Shown here one piece after another: positions 30,363 through 42,036 of a DNA stretch of 64,000 nt. Made by a program: the position numbers and the translations under genes. The number at the start of each line of letters is the position of its first letter. Position 1 is the stretch's first letter. Location of the stretch: NCBI GenBank assembly GCA_002245135.1, contig NGBS01000009.1:116288-180287 (forward strand), given 5' to 3'. Source of the DNA: Proteromonas lacertae. Its lineage: Eukaryota; Sar; Bigyra; Opalinata; Proteromonadidae. The notes beneath the pieces were generated by a model. That model did not search any database. It saw only the letters and a list, made by a program, of their open reading frames with translations, and had not been told where the DNA came from.

Positions 30363-31723
30363 ATGAAAAACCGATCGGTTGAAAATGGGAGGATTCTAAG
30401 TTTAAGTCCCTCATCCAGGTTTGAAATAAAAAACTATTCGGAGAAAGTGAAAGTGGTAGAAATTCTAAAATTGCCTCATATACAAGAGTCTATGGTTAAG
30501 TTTGGCAAAGATGGAGCTTTGTCTGTTATGGAAGATTGTGAGCTTCCGCCTATTGAAAAAGAATTAGGAGAATGGTACAATGAGTGAGGAAAAGAAACTG
30601 AATTTTATATACAACATACTAAACCTAGTAGAACATTTTTACCTATTAGGACTTATAAATGGTAATTTAAAGCTTTCAAACATCCTAATAGATAAAGATG
30701 GTGCATTATGTATAAATAATTGCTTTTTGGATGAATTACTTTGTACATATGATAAATATATTCATTTCAATTTTGTAGAAGCAATTATTATTATCATATA
30801 TCAAATATTGGAAGGATCTAATTTGTTTGCTAATAAATCTCTATATGAGATAGCCAAAATGAAAGTACAGACTTTAAAACCAACTTCTAAACATTTAGAG
30901 ATAGAAAATCTTTTACTCTCAAATAGTTCCAATAAACTGTTTGAGGAATTACAAATAGAATTTTCTACTGTTTATGATGATTGGAAATATAAACCTACAA
31001 TGGTTAATCTATTTAAAGACAATGATTTCTACTACAAATTCTATCATATATTTGATCCATATACTAGTATTATTTTATTTTATTTATTTTATTTATTTAG
31101 CTGATTTAATTCGTGAAAGAATAAGAGAAAATAAAGAGGAAGGAAGACATGAGTTGAATCTAGATGCTTGTATAATTACATAAATAATAATAATATAATG
31201 ATTATAATAGATGGTTTGAGTTTTACAGGAACAGAATTTCTATGTGATAATTTACAGAGATTATGTTTTATTAGAATATTATATTTAGAGAGTAATTGGA
31301 TCAAAGATGATTCGTTTAAACTATTATGTGATCATTTCAAAGATATTGATGAATTAGAAGCTTTATTCATATATAGTATATTATTTTATATTTAATATAT
31401 TTATTATTAACTAGAAAACAATATAACTGATGTTGGAGTGAAGTATTTTTCAGAGAATTGTAGTGTATTGCACAATTTGAAGAAATTAAATATGGGATGT
31501 ATGATAATATTATTATATTATATAGATAATGAGTTTAGTGATGAAGGTGGTAAGTATTTGGCGTTAAGTCTTACAAAGAATGTAATGTTACAGACATTGT
31601 GGATATATCGTATATTTTATCTGTGATATATAATGAATAGAGAATAAAATACAACATCCACAAGAAATAAAGTCTTTAATATTAGAAAAACACCCTAATA
31701 ATAAATTAAGCATACATATTTAA
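30363..31723 (+). CDS. Pseudokinase-like domain fused to leucine-rich repeats (395 aa)
   Basis: Six exons, with introns at 31067-31100, 31170-31210, 31376-31414, 31499-31525 (27 nt) and 31610-31640. One +1 frame break near 30570 must be corrected; the CDS then closes at 396 codons. The N-terminal ~235 residues resemble the C-lobe of a protein kinase: GLINGNLKLSNILIDKDG aligns with the catalytic loop and following strand. The catalytic Asp of HRD is Asn, the DFG motif is absent (CINNCF), and no glycine-rich loop is visible, so phosphotransfer is unlikely. After splicing, the C-terminal half shows ribonuclease-inhibitor-type LRRs (LNLDAYGLSFTGTEFL, LYLESNWIKDDSF, NNITDVGVKYF, NEFSDEGGKYLALSL). 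A scaffold role is inferred. The frame break could instead mark a decaying gene, but every splice junction remains intact. Confidence 0.78.
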
Positions 31724-31852
31724 TTATTAATCTAATTTGATTTTAATATTATCCTATTTTTTTCATGTTATTGTGTATTGGAGATTATCTAATTATGATT
31801 AGAAGTTTTTAAAAATCTGGGGTATGAAAAAAGAGTGAACTTTTTTAAAGAA

Positions 31853-33613
31853 ATGACTCTATGCACTTGTGGGATAGATTTAGGTACTACATTTTCGTGT
31901 GTCTCTTTTTCTAGAGATGGTATAACTGATATAGTACAAACTGACACAGGAAGATCAACAACATCTTCTTGTGTGTCATTTTTTAATAATAATATAATTG
32001 TTGGTGAAGCTGCTAAAGCAAAAGCCTTTAGTAATATAAAAAATACAGTTTATGATGCTAAGAGGATGATTGGTCATAATTTTGATGAGAAAGGAGTTCA
32101 AGAAGATATGAAACATTGGGGATTTGATGTCCAAAAAGGTTCAAATAATGGATGTTTAATAACAGTAGAATATAAAGGATCTCCATATTTAATCACTCCT
32201 CAAGAAATATCAAGTCATGTTTTAAGATATATAGCAGATAACGTGCAAATAAGGTGTGGTGTACCAAATGGATCAACTATTCATGCTGTAATTACAGTTC
32301 CAGCTTATTTCAGTGATGAACAACGAAGATTAACAATAAATGCAGGTGAATTGGCTGGATTGAATGTATTACAAGTAGTGAATGAACCAACAGCAGCAGC
32401 TATTGCATATGGATATAAATATTTTGTAGAACACACCGATAGAACAATATTGGTATATGATTTTGGAGGTGGAACATTTGATGTAAGTATAATCGAAGTG
32501 AAGAATAAGAACATCACAGTAAAAGCGACAGGTGGAGATACTCATTTAGGTGGAGAAGATATAAATGAAAATCTATTGAATTATTATATTGAAAAACTGA
32601 AGAAAAAAGATGTAGATATTTCAAAGAATAAGAAGAAATTATGGCAATTACGAAAAGCCATAGAAGAAGCAAAGTTATTTTTGAGTGTTTCAGTAACAGC
32701 TGAAGTAGAGAGTAGTACTTTAGAAGATAATGATATAAATACTGAATTAACCAGAGCTGAATTTAATAGAATCAACAAAAAAATATATGAAAAAACAATT
32801 GATATAGTAAAGAAAGTGATAAAAGAGAGTAGGTTAAAGAAGAATGATATAGATGATATAGTATTAGTTGGAGGAAGTAGTAAAATTATTAAAGTTCAAG
32901 AATTGTTATCTGATTTCTTCAATGGAAAGAAATTGAATAAAGATATAAATCCAGATGAAGCTGTAGCTGTAGGTGCTGCAATTTTAGCAGAAGATATATT
33001 AAGAGGTGTAAAAGAAAGAAGAAGTTATGATGGAAGAATGGAATTGATTGATATATCGACAGGTGAAATTCTTAATCCAGAAGATAAAGCTATGAAAATA
33101 TTAGATGGAAAAAATGAAATAATAGATTCTTCATCAATATATGAAAAAGATGTTTTTCATAAAATCATATTACCAATTTCAAAACTTAGCTCATATAGAA
33201 AAATTGTAATTAGTAATGGATATAAAGTGCCAATAAAACCTAGTAGAGGTAGAACAGTTCTGGTATATGACATATTACAACGTAGTATAGGGTTTGCTGA
33301 CTTCTACGGTGGTTTTTATAAATTAATAGAGAAAAATTCTATCATTCCTTGTGAAGGATCTATTGATTCTGATAATGCTGTTGAAAACGAAAAGGAAATT
33401 CATATAAAAGCGTATGAAGGAGAGGATAAAAAAGTTAAAAACAATAGATTCTTACATGAATATGTAATTGGTAATCTTCCGCCCTGTAAAGCTCATGAAA
33501 TAAAAATGATAATAACTTTTAGCGTTAATGCAAATGGTATATGTAATGCATCTGTAGTTCCTGATAATAAAAAATACTTTAAAGATGTTAACTTTTCATT
33601 CAGTATAAAATAA
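31853..33613 (+). CDS. Divergent Hsp70-family chaperone ATPase (586 aa)
   Basis: Single exon. ATG at 31853 is chosen because it leads directly into the phosphate-1 motif (GIDLGTTFSCVSF). A GTG a few codons earlier is not a plausible eukaryotic start. Nucleotide-binding landmarks are clear: NEPTAAAIAYGY, DFGGGTFDVSII (phosphate 2) and IVLVGGSSKI (adenosine). The first ~390 residues follow canonical Hsp70. The rest is divergent and short: the substrate-binding region is reduced, there is no helical lid of normal length, and the C-terminus lacks EEVD. No signal peptide or mitochondrial presequence is seen, so it is probably cytosolic or nuclear. It may be a specialised Hsp70-like protein rather than the main housekeeping copy. 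It lies 130 bp downstream of the pseudokinase gene on the same strand. Confidence 0.92.
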   Translation: MTLCTCGIDLGTTFSCVSFSRDGITDIVQTDTGRSTTSSCVSFFNNNIIVGEAAKAKAFSNIKNTVYDAKRMIGHNFDEKGVQEDMKHWGFDVQKGSNNGCLITVEYKGSPYLITPQEISSHVLRYIADNVQIRCGVPNGSTIHAVITVPAYFSDEQRRLTINAGELAGLNVLQVVNEPTAAAIAYGYKYFVEHTDRTILVYDFGGGTFDVSIIEVKNKNITVKATGGDTHLGGEDINENLLNYYIEKLKKKDVDISKNKKKLWQLRKAIEEAKLFLSVSVTAEVESSTLEDNDINTELTRAEFNRINKKIYEKTIDIVKKVIKESRLKKNDIDDIVLVGGSSKIIKVQELLSDFFNGKKLNKDINPDEAVAVGAAILAEDILRGVKERRSYDGRMELIDISTGEILNPEDKAMKILDGKNEIIDSSSIYEKDVFHKIILPISKLSSYRKIVISNGYKVPIKPSRGRTVLVYDILQRSIGFADFYGGFYKLIEKNSIIPCEGSIDSDNAVENEKEIHIKAYEGEDKKVKNNRFLHEYVIGNLPPCKAHEIKMIITFSVNANGICNASVVPDNKKYFKDVNFSFSIK

Positions 33614-33814
33614 ATATTCTATCCAATGATCTATATATTCACATAAATAATAATAATTAAGTTAAATACAATTTAAATATTATAAAAAATAACAATTTTC
33701 AAAATAGAAATGAAAATGTAATTTTTATGTAAATTACCTAAAAACAGTTTAAATTTATTTTTTGATTTTATCGTCAAATAATCATAATTTAAGTGAATAA
33801 TATCGATTTTAGTT

Positions 33815-36800
33815 ATGCAGCAGACATTTTTAACAGGTTTAGATGATGCATTTGTCGCATTACTCAAATATGAAACACCAGTATTAATTAAAAGCTTTAA
33901 ATCAATATTAGGATAAAAAAGCAAGAAAAGAAATGACTAAACAAAGAATTGCCAAACTTAGAGCTTATGCACACAAAATTGGAAGAAGAATGCTTTTTTT
34001 CAAACAATGGAATCAAGGAGCAAAAGAAACAGTGATGAAAAGAAAAGGAATCAGTATAAATAATAATAAAATTAATAAATTTACATAGATAGTCAACAGC
34101 ATTACAAATTAATTAGAGAAATCAATTTTAACAATATAAGTGCAGATTATTATCAATCTTTACCTTTTGGACCATGTATAGATATGTTACCTCCATTATG
34201 TCCTGAAAACATCTCTAAAAGTCAAAGATTAGAAGTAAGAATGCCAGTGACAATAGTATTTCATAAGCGTCAAGTCTATTGGTTATATACTGATAAAAGT
34301 GGGCATATAAATAATCGTGATTTAGTAGATGATTGGCAAGGAGATGCTTATAAAGCAATAACTGGTGAAGTTTTTAATTATGAACATACATCTCATAAAG
34401 TATTATATATTCTCACTATATTATTATTATTATTATATATAAAATAGCCTGTAGCAGTAATAAAATCACCAGATTGGGGAAATCCACAAAAGAACACTAC
34501 CAGAATATTAAGAGATAAAGATTTAGATGAAATGTTACATGAAGGTGGTGAAAGACTGTGTATTCAACAATATATACCATCCAGGGGGAATGCTTCATTT
34601 ACCCGATTAGTTTATCATCCAGGAACACCTATTACTGGATGGAGTGTATGTAAAGTTAAAGCACCATCTCCAAGAATACAAGAGATATTGAATAATCCAT
34701 ATGGAATGAGTGGAATGGAAAGTGAAATAAAGACTCTATTGAATGATGCATTTTTAGTATCAACTGATCAACCAGATTCAGTAAGAATATTTCCAGTATA
34801 ATATTTTATGTTATTTCTTCTATTTTTTTGTTTAGATTCATGAAAGAGTAATTCCAGAACCAGCAGAATTTTTAAGAAGAATAGTAAAGCATATGTCCAA
34901 ATATGCATTTCCTGGTTTATCAATTAAGTTTACTGAATATGTAGGTGATTTTATCATTGATTCTAATGGTGTGTGGTGGTTTATACAAGTATATTTATAT
35001 TATTATGTTTATATTATTATTATTCATAGACAAAAGCATTTCAAATATCAGAAGAAAGTAAAAATCAAATCCTTTACTATCAAAAATCACTCGAAGAAGC
35101 TCAAAGAGAACATGGTGAATATGCTGATATAAGAGATAATGAAGATCATCGACCAGTAGAAGTAAGAGGAATGTCACCAAGAGAAAGACAAATATATTTA
35201 ACCAAGAAATGTTTTCCACAAGGAAGTGTATGTGTATTTTGTGGAGTAAGATATCAGAATGATAGAAAAGTAGTTGATTCTATAGGTAATAATTTATCTG
35301 TGTTAGTACCAGAGTTTGGTTATTCTGTATCTTATCATATGTTAGATACTACATTAAAACATTTAATAAAGAGAGGATGTAGTTCAGATATATTTGATTT
35401 ATTTGTAGGAAAAACAAAGAAATGTAAACCTTATGAGAATTTGAGAATATGTAAATTATGTTATGATTTATACACAAAGACACAACAATTGATTAGAATA
35501 GAAAAGAAGTTAGTTTCATTTCTTGGAATAGATATAAAATCAAATAGAATTCCATCTTATCCAAGTTCAGGCAATTGTAGATAGACATGAATTAAAAGCT
35601 GATGTAAAACAATATAGAATAATGATATTCATACATGAATTATATACATTAAATGCAGAAAGACATCAACATTTATTAAAATCTTTAAATTCTTCACCAT
35701 TTGAAATAATATATTATATATTAAACAGACCATATCATTTTACATACTATTTAAATACCGAGTGATAAAGGAACATATCCAATACGTCATGTTCGATTAT
35801 TCTACTTATTTGCTAGACAAATGGATATGTTTAAAATTATTAAAGACAATATATTCAAAATAGAAATATGGCAACAAGGAGAAAAAATAGCAGTGAGTAG
35901 TTGTAAGTTAGATAGATTATGTCAACCAGGTGTAGAATCAGATGATGGTAAAAAGATATCAATTTCATTATATCTTCCAACTAATGTAATTGGTGATATG
36001 GGTTTGAAATTATCATTGTGTTTAAAACAAGATGATAAAATCAATCCACCAGAAAAGAGTAAATTTTGTTATATAAATGGTTTGTATTATCCAAATGATA
36101 ATTATTATGATAGTAGTGCAATTCCAGATAGTTGGATATCAGCTGTAGCTAAAGATCCAAGATCAACAGGAATTACTAATATAAAAGATAAAGTATATGA
36201 TGAAGTACCTTATATTAATGTTCCTCATTCATTTACTCATAAATCATTTGTTGGTGGAATCCAAGACACTCCAGAAAGAAGAAAGAAAAGGAAATCTTTA
36301 TTTAGAAGAATATTCACTTTAGTTACAGGTGATGCAAATAAACTAATTGTTGATTGCGCTTTATTGAAACATTGTATTACTGTTCAAGTATAATAATATA
36401 TTTTTTGTTTTACATGTTTATTGATATAGAGTAGTGAAGTTCCAAAACAAGATAATCCAACTGCATTAGTTAATAGAGATCCAGATCCTTATTTAACCTA
36501 TCATATTTGTATGTTATTGAATTATGATCCAATCATTCGAGAAAGATTGCATCCATATGATTTGAAAGGAAAAGGTGAAATTGAATGGAAAGAATTCTAT
36601 GCATTAGCTGAAGGTGCAATAACTAATGCTTCAATTGGTGGTAATTATAACGGTGAATGTATTAGATATTGTAAAACTCATGGTAGTTGTCCACATTACA
36701 GTAGTGATTTGTATTGTATGATTTGTAATCAAGAGAAGAAACCAGTTCAAACTTTTACATATGAAAAATCTGCTTATAACAATTTTGATGATAATAATAG

Positions 36801-38013
36801 TAGTAATAATTCTGAAACAACAGCTGAAGATAAAATAGATTTGGATAAAATTATTGGTGGAGAGAATAAACCAGGAAGAACCTATCATAAGTATGGATAT
36901 TCTGCTTATAAAGCATATCCCAAACCACCAAAATCAAAAATAAGACCAGCTACATCCAGATCATATTATAAACGAAGTTCCACATTAGTTGATCCAAACA
37001 GAAAAACAAACAGAATTAAAAGTGCTCAAGCTGATCAATATAAAGCAAGAAAAGTGAATGGGAGAAGATATAGTGCTGTATAATTATATATTTTATATTA
37101 TAAATATAGACATCATCTGTTAAATCATATAATAGTGATTTAGATGATTTTATTAATGCTCAAAAAGCTTTATTAGCAATTAAAAATGCTGAAAAAGATA
37201 ATTCCTCAACAACTGTTAAAACTGAAAAAGAACAGAATCCAGAATGGAATGTTATTCCTCTATCACCAATTATATCTCCAGAAAAAGAGAATAAGAATGA
37301 TCAACTTGATGCTTTATCAGATTTTGAAAGTGATGATGAAATAGAATTATCAAGGAATAATAACGATGATAATGAACATGTAATAAAGAGATTAAATGAA
37401 GAAAATGATTCTAATAATCAAGAAGAAGTAGAGGGAAGAGGGAAAATGAGAATAAAGAAAATAAAAAGCAATCTTTAGGAGATGATTTTGAAAATGACAA
37501 TTTTGAAGATGAGTTTGAGAAAGAGTCAAATAATGAGTTAGAAAAAGAATCAAATGATGAAAATATGAAAGGTGAAAATGAGGAAGAAGAAGAAGAAATT
37601 CTTTTTGAAGTGAATTCTAATGACAGTACAGAAAGAGAAACTTCTCTTTTTATAAAGTTATCACCTAGAAGCCAAGATTTGATCAATACAGCTAAAAGAA
37701 ATGTCTTATTCTTGTATGTTCAATATGATAAAGTAAAGAAAGTTGAGAATTTATTTAAGAGTAAGAATATTCAAGTAGAATCATTAGATGAAAGTAGAAA
37801 TGATTTGACTTTAATGCAATTGGCAATGAAAAATGTATACTCATTATAAAATATTATATTTTGATATAGGAATCTAAAGAAATGATGAAATTACTATATG
37901 ATAATGGTATTTCACCATTCACTAAGAATAATAAGAATGTTGATTCTTATGAATATGCCAATTTAAATTCTAATAAAGATATTTCTAATTTTTTAGATCA
38001 ATTAACTAGTTAA
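33815..38013 (+). CDS. Unrecognised conserved-looking protein with zinc pair and C-terminal ankyrin-like repeat (1,307 aa)
   Basis: Eight exons, with introns at 34054-34088, 34400-34447, 34796-34835, 34989-35029, 36388-36429, 37078-37109 and 37835-37869. Frame breaks near 33911, 35562, 35759 (+1 each) and 37444 (-1) are needed; the sum is then exactly 1,308 codons. The N-terminal basic helical segment starts MQQTFLTGL. A folded region follows with the block SNGVWWFIQ. A treble-clef-like zinc pair comes next (CVFC near residue 417, CKLC near 491), then a C2-like beta-rich stretch (35800-36050) and a small Cys-rich patch (CKTHGSCPHY..CMIC) near 36670-36730. The tail is low-complexity and Lys/Glu-rich, ending in an ankyrin-like repeat (LTLMQLAMKN plus ESKEMMKLLYDNG). 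I do not recognise the family. The combination suggests a structural or flagellar-type scaffold, but that is a guess. Confidence 0.8.
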
Positions 38014-38085
38014 TTATTTATATTTTATTTTCATCTTTTCAATCTACTAATTTCAAAGAACAACAAAACATAAACAAATAAAAAA

Positions 38086-39567
38086 TTAATTATTTAAATA
38101 CAAAGGAGAATATATTCTTCTTTTAGATTCATTTTTACCATTACTTTTATCAGGACTATTATACTCTGGTGGTTTAATCTTTTCACACAATGTTTCTAAT
38201 CTCTGTGCTTGACTTATCAAATCAAATATCTGTTTTGATACTTCTTTAGGATCTATTTTATTGGATGTAAGTGTTTCTTCTAATTCTTTTGCTTTTTCAT
38301 TCTTCTGTTTAGCAATCTCCATAGCTGTATCATAATCCAAATCAACCCAATCTAATGGAGGTATCTTCTTATCTTCTTTCATTGCACCAAATGTTAATGC
38401 ATTTAAAAATGGTTTCCAAGATATAACAGCATTTTCTATTTCTGTATATTTCGTCAGCCAATCTCTAATATCTGATATACACATTACACCATACTGTTTC
38501 ATATCATCGATAATACCAACCATTGTTTCAAGATCAATACCTGGAACTGTAGAACCTTTTGCATCAGCTGGACCAACTTTTGAATCATATAATCTCTTTA
38601 ATTCACATCTATAAATAATAATAATATATAATACATATGCCAATCTGATAATACTTTAGTTTGATGTGTTAATTTCATAGTCTTGAAATCAATAACTGTC
38701 GGTAATGGAGCATCTGTAAATTTTGAATAATCCACTGTCTTTGTATCTTTAAACATATTATTTAAAAACTCATCACTTTGATTGGCTAATTTCCTTTTAA
38801 TTTCCTTTTCTTCTGTAAATAACAATCTTGTACAAGCTGATATAGGATAGGGTCCTTTCGGTTTATTAGTTTTCTTGAGTGATTTTGTATTAGTACCTGG
38901 TTTTATTGGAACTCCTCTAATATCAGTGGTAAATTCATTTATTGGTTTTGGTTTTGGTTTTGGTTTATTCAATTTAATACCTTTCATTTCTAATAATGCA
39001 GCTTTTGCTTTGACTCTTTCTTCGTCTGTCACATAATGTGAATCTAATGTGGTAAGGGATGGAATTGTTCCTATAACTCTTAGTCTGTAGTTTGTTTCAG
39101 CTGCTACTGGATTATTCTCTAATGTAAGATAATTTAAGAATTTAAAATGTGAGAGAAAAACTAACACTTTATCAAGATTCTTTATATTGTTATTGGCTAA
39201 TTGTAGTTCTTCTAGAAATTTCATTTTGATGATTGATGAACCTTCTAAAGTACTTATTTTATTATGATGAGCACATAATTTCTTTATTCTAAAATTTTTA
39301 TCTAATCCTGTTAAGGTTTTTATCTGTTTTATTATAAAATTAATAAAATTTATACATTATTATTTTGAATCCATAATACTTCTAAATTAACAAAATTGTC
39401 GAAATTTCCAATTACATCAATATCTCTATCAGCCATAAATAACTCTTTAATGCCAGTTACATACTTCCAGTTAGAATAAGGTATTTCATTAAAACTATTG
39501 TAATATATATAATTGATAAATACGGATTAGACACGTTCTGCCCCTCTAGATCTCCATCAGCACTCAT
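38086..39567 (-). CDS. Leucine-rich repeat protein, SDS22/LRRC ciliary style (464 aa)
   Basis: Four exons, with introns at 39495-39523 (29 nt), 39324-39355 (32 nt) and 38609-38634 (26 nt). The CDS closes at 465 codons with no frame correction. It starts at ATG 39567 (MSADGDLEGQNV). It has SDS22-type LRRs (IKELFMADRDIDVIGNF, LEVLWIQNNNIKTLTGL, LEELQLANNNIKNL) capped by an LRRCT-like motif (LENNPVAAETNYR, IPSLTTLDSHYVTDEER). A Lys/Pro-rich linker with KPKPKPKP and a helical, partly coiled-coil C-terminus follow. This layout resembles LRRC proteins of axonemes and phosphatase-regulator SDS22 relatives, so it is most likely a protein-interaction scaffold. Ciliary function is only inferred. It is tail-to-tail with the preceding plus-strand gene, 72 bp away. 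Confidence 0.88.
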
Positions 39568-39872
39568 TTTTATAAAAGAAACGGAATAAGTGAAACGAAT
39601 ATAATTCTAATAATTAAATAAAGAAGCATAGAAATAGATTCAACAGTGAACAGATGTTAAAAATTATTATTTATTGCCTGTATTTTGCATTTAATTCCAT
39701 TATACTATCACAACACACAATATTCAATGGTTTGTTGCAATACTACTAAAACTCTTTTAATCCAAAACTATATTTCGATTAATAAATTACATCACATGTA
39801 ACGTCATCGCTTCTTGAGATACAAGAATAAAATTCTTCAAGCTTTTCTCAAACTATTTTTAAATCTAATTTT
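39568..39872. promoter_or_regulatory. 305-bp divergent intergenic region
   Basis: The region separates the LRR gene (minus) from the ubiquitin protease gene (plus) and must hold both promoters. I see no open reading frame, tRNA or repeat. The one notable string is TAACGTCATCG near 39800, containing an ACGTCA half-site like a bZIP element. A single six-base match in 305 bp is weak evidence. Confidence 0.35.
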
Positions 39873-41919
39873 ATGGATAAACGAGTAAGGGATCTGTTTG
39901 AAAAAGAGAGTATATATTGAATGTAAATATTTTGCATTAGAGAAAAAAAACAATAGAAAATATTTATATGAAAGAGCTGAAATCTATGATGATGAGAGTA
40001 AAAAGTATGTAGCTGGCCGAATAAAAGGCCAACATGATGATCTTGTCATATATGCAAATCCAAGAAAGGCTACTGAAGATGAATACACTTCTATCGAAAA
40101 TGTCATATTTTTAGAGAGAGAAATGATAAAAAAGTCGAAATATATCAATATTTATTTTTTGAAAGAAGAATGTTCGTATAATTTTTCATTTTATTACCTA
40201 TAGTCAAACCTACGAATTAGTAAATGAAATGACAAGAATATATAAAGTAAGGGATTTATCAACAGGTCAGATATATACAATAGATAAATTTAGTCCTGGT
40301 ATAATATTTATATTCATTTATAGATTATATTTATTCCCCAATCTATTTACCTTCAGATAAGATAGTAGGTAAATTAATAATATTGCAATATACGGGAGAT
40401 CTTGAGTCACTGTGTTATGTCGATAGACAAATATCAGAATCAGAATATAAATTATATTTATTTACAGAAAGTAAATATTTTAATGTTGATTTTCTAAGAT
40501 GTGAACATGTTTTTTATATTGTGGTAAATCCTTTAGATGTTGTACCAAAAACACTTCATAAGAAACAGATACTGTTATATGATGGAGAATATAAATGTGA
40601 ACATGGTAGTTTAGAATATTTCGAAATTGATTCTGATGATAATGATGAAGAAAATAATCCATCCACTCCAAAGAAGAAAGATGAAATTACATCTACTTTT
40701 GATGTTAATAAGAAAGTGAAGAAAGAAGAAATAAATCCAGAATTGATTGATAAAAGTAAATTTATTTTTTGGAATGATTATGGTGAATGTGTATATATAT
40801 ATTTAATATTATATTATATTATGAAAATAGAAAGAATTTAAATTGAAAGAATCAATATTTGCATTGGATAGAAAAGGGATCTGAACTGGGAACTCCAAAC
40901 TATGTATTTATATATATTTATATTTATTTATTAATATGTATTAGGATATTACTGGAATATACAATTTAGGTAATACTTGTTATATGAACAGTATAATTCA
41001 AGTATTACTACATACACCTCATTTCTTACGATTAATAATGACCACTTTACCATCAATAGATAATACCAATACAAAACTATCAGAGAATCATGTGTTATCG
41101 TCATTTTGTGAAGTTTTATTTGATTTATATAGTAAAAGATATAAAATCTATAATCCATCATTATTTCGTTCAATATTAGCGTGGAATAACTCAATATATA
41201 ATTCATTTGAACAGCAAGATGCATCAATGTTTCTATTAACCTTATTCGATTATTTTGATCAGTGTAAATGTAATGATGTGGTTAAAACCTTATTTGAAGG
41301 AGAACAAGAGATTACAATTACTGGCGAATGTAAACATAACTCTATAAGAAAAGAAACATTTTTAACTATTCAATTACATTCAGAAATAGGAAAATTCTGC
41401 GAGATTAAAGATCTGTGGAATAATATGTTAAAAAATGAAGAATTGAGTGATTTATGGAATTGTGAAAATTGTAAAAAGAAAGTGAAAGGTTCTAAGACAT
41501 TAAGAATATTAAAACATCCAAATATTCTTATAATAGAGTTATGTTATAATGCTTTATATGAAAAGAAGTTTAAATATCACACTGTAGAAGAGATAGAAGG
41601 AAAAACTTATATTTTGTTTGGAATAATTGCTAGAGTAGGTGAAGATTTAGATTTTGGTCATTATTATTCAGTTGTATTAAAGAATAATTCGTGGTACAGT
41701 ATCAGTGATGATCACGTATCAGAATTATCCAGTAAAAGGATTAAAACTGATAATGCAATATTATTATTTTATTGCTTGAAAGAGTTTGATAGTAATATTG
41801 AAGAAAAACAGATGGAGTTTTCTACTCATTATCTTGATCCTAAATCTCCATTACATCCTTCTCACAAGACTAATGATGATGTAGAAAAGAATAGAACTCC
41901 TATAGCTGGTGTTGTGTAG
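39873..41919 (+). CDS. Ubiquitin-specific protease, peptidase C19 (636 aa)
   Basis: Cysteine protease removing ubiquitin from proteins. Five exons, with introns at 40176-40203 (28 nt), 40299-40323 (25 nt), 40791-40830 and 40904-40944. +1 frame breaks near 39903 and 40866 are corrected; the CDS then closes at 637 codons. The catalytic Cys lies in GIYNLGNTCYMNS (about C324), followed by FEQQDASMFL (the QQDA box). The His box is DFGHYYSVV (about H551), followed by WYSISDDHVSE. A zinc-finger half-site CENC and an upstream CKH suggest a reduced fingers subdomain. The catalytic core is short (about 310 residues). The N-terminal ~310 residues are not recognised; they contain a beta-rich stretch and an acidic linker before the core. 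The start at ATG 39873 is the first in the exon and fits the corrected frame. Confidence 0.9.
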
Positions 41920-42036
41920 AATGATTCGAATTTTGTAAATAAATATTAGATATAAATGTTGTTTGTTTTTTGCTTAACAATACAAACATAAAGATGAGAG
42001 AAAAATAAAACTATTTGTTACAATATAAATATATAT

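Noticed and set aside
31835-31852. GTG start for the Hsp70-like gene
   Set aside because: A eukaryotic nuclear gene should use ATG; the ATG at 31853 leads directly into the ATPase motif.
39795-39810. CRE-like ACGTCA in the 39568-39872 spacer as a real element
   Set aside because: A six-base match in 305 bp is likely to be chance without conservation.
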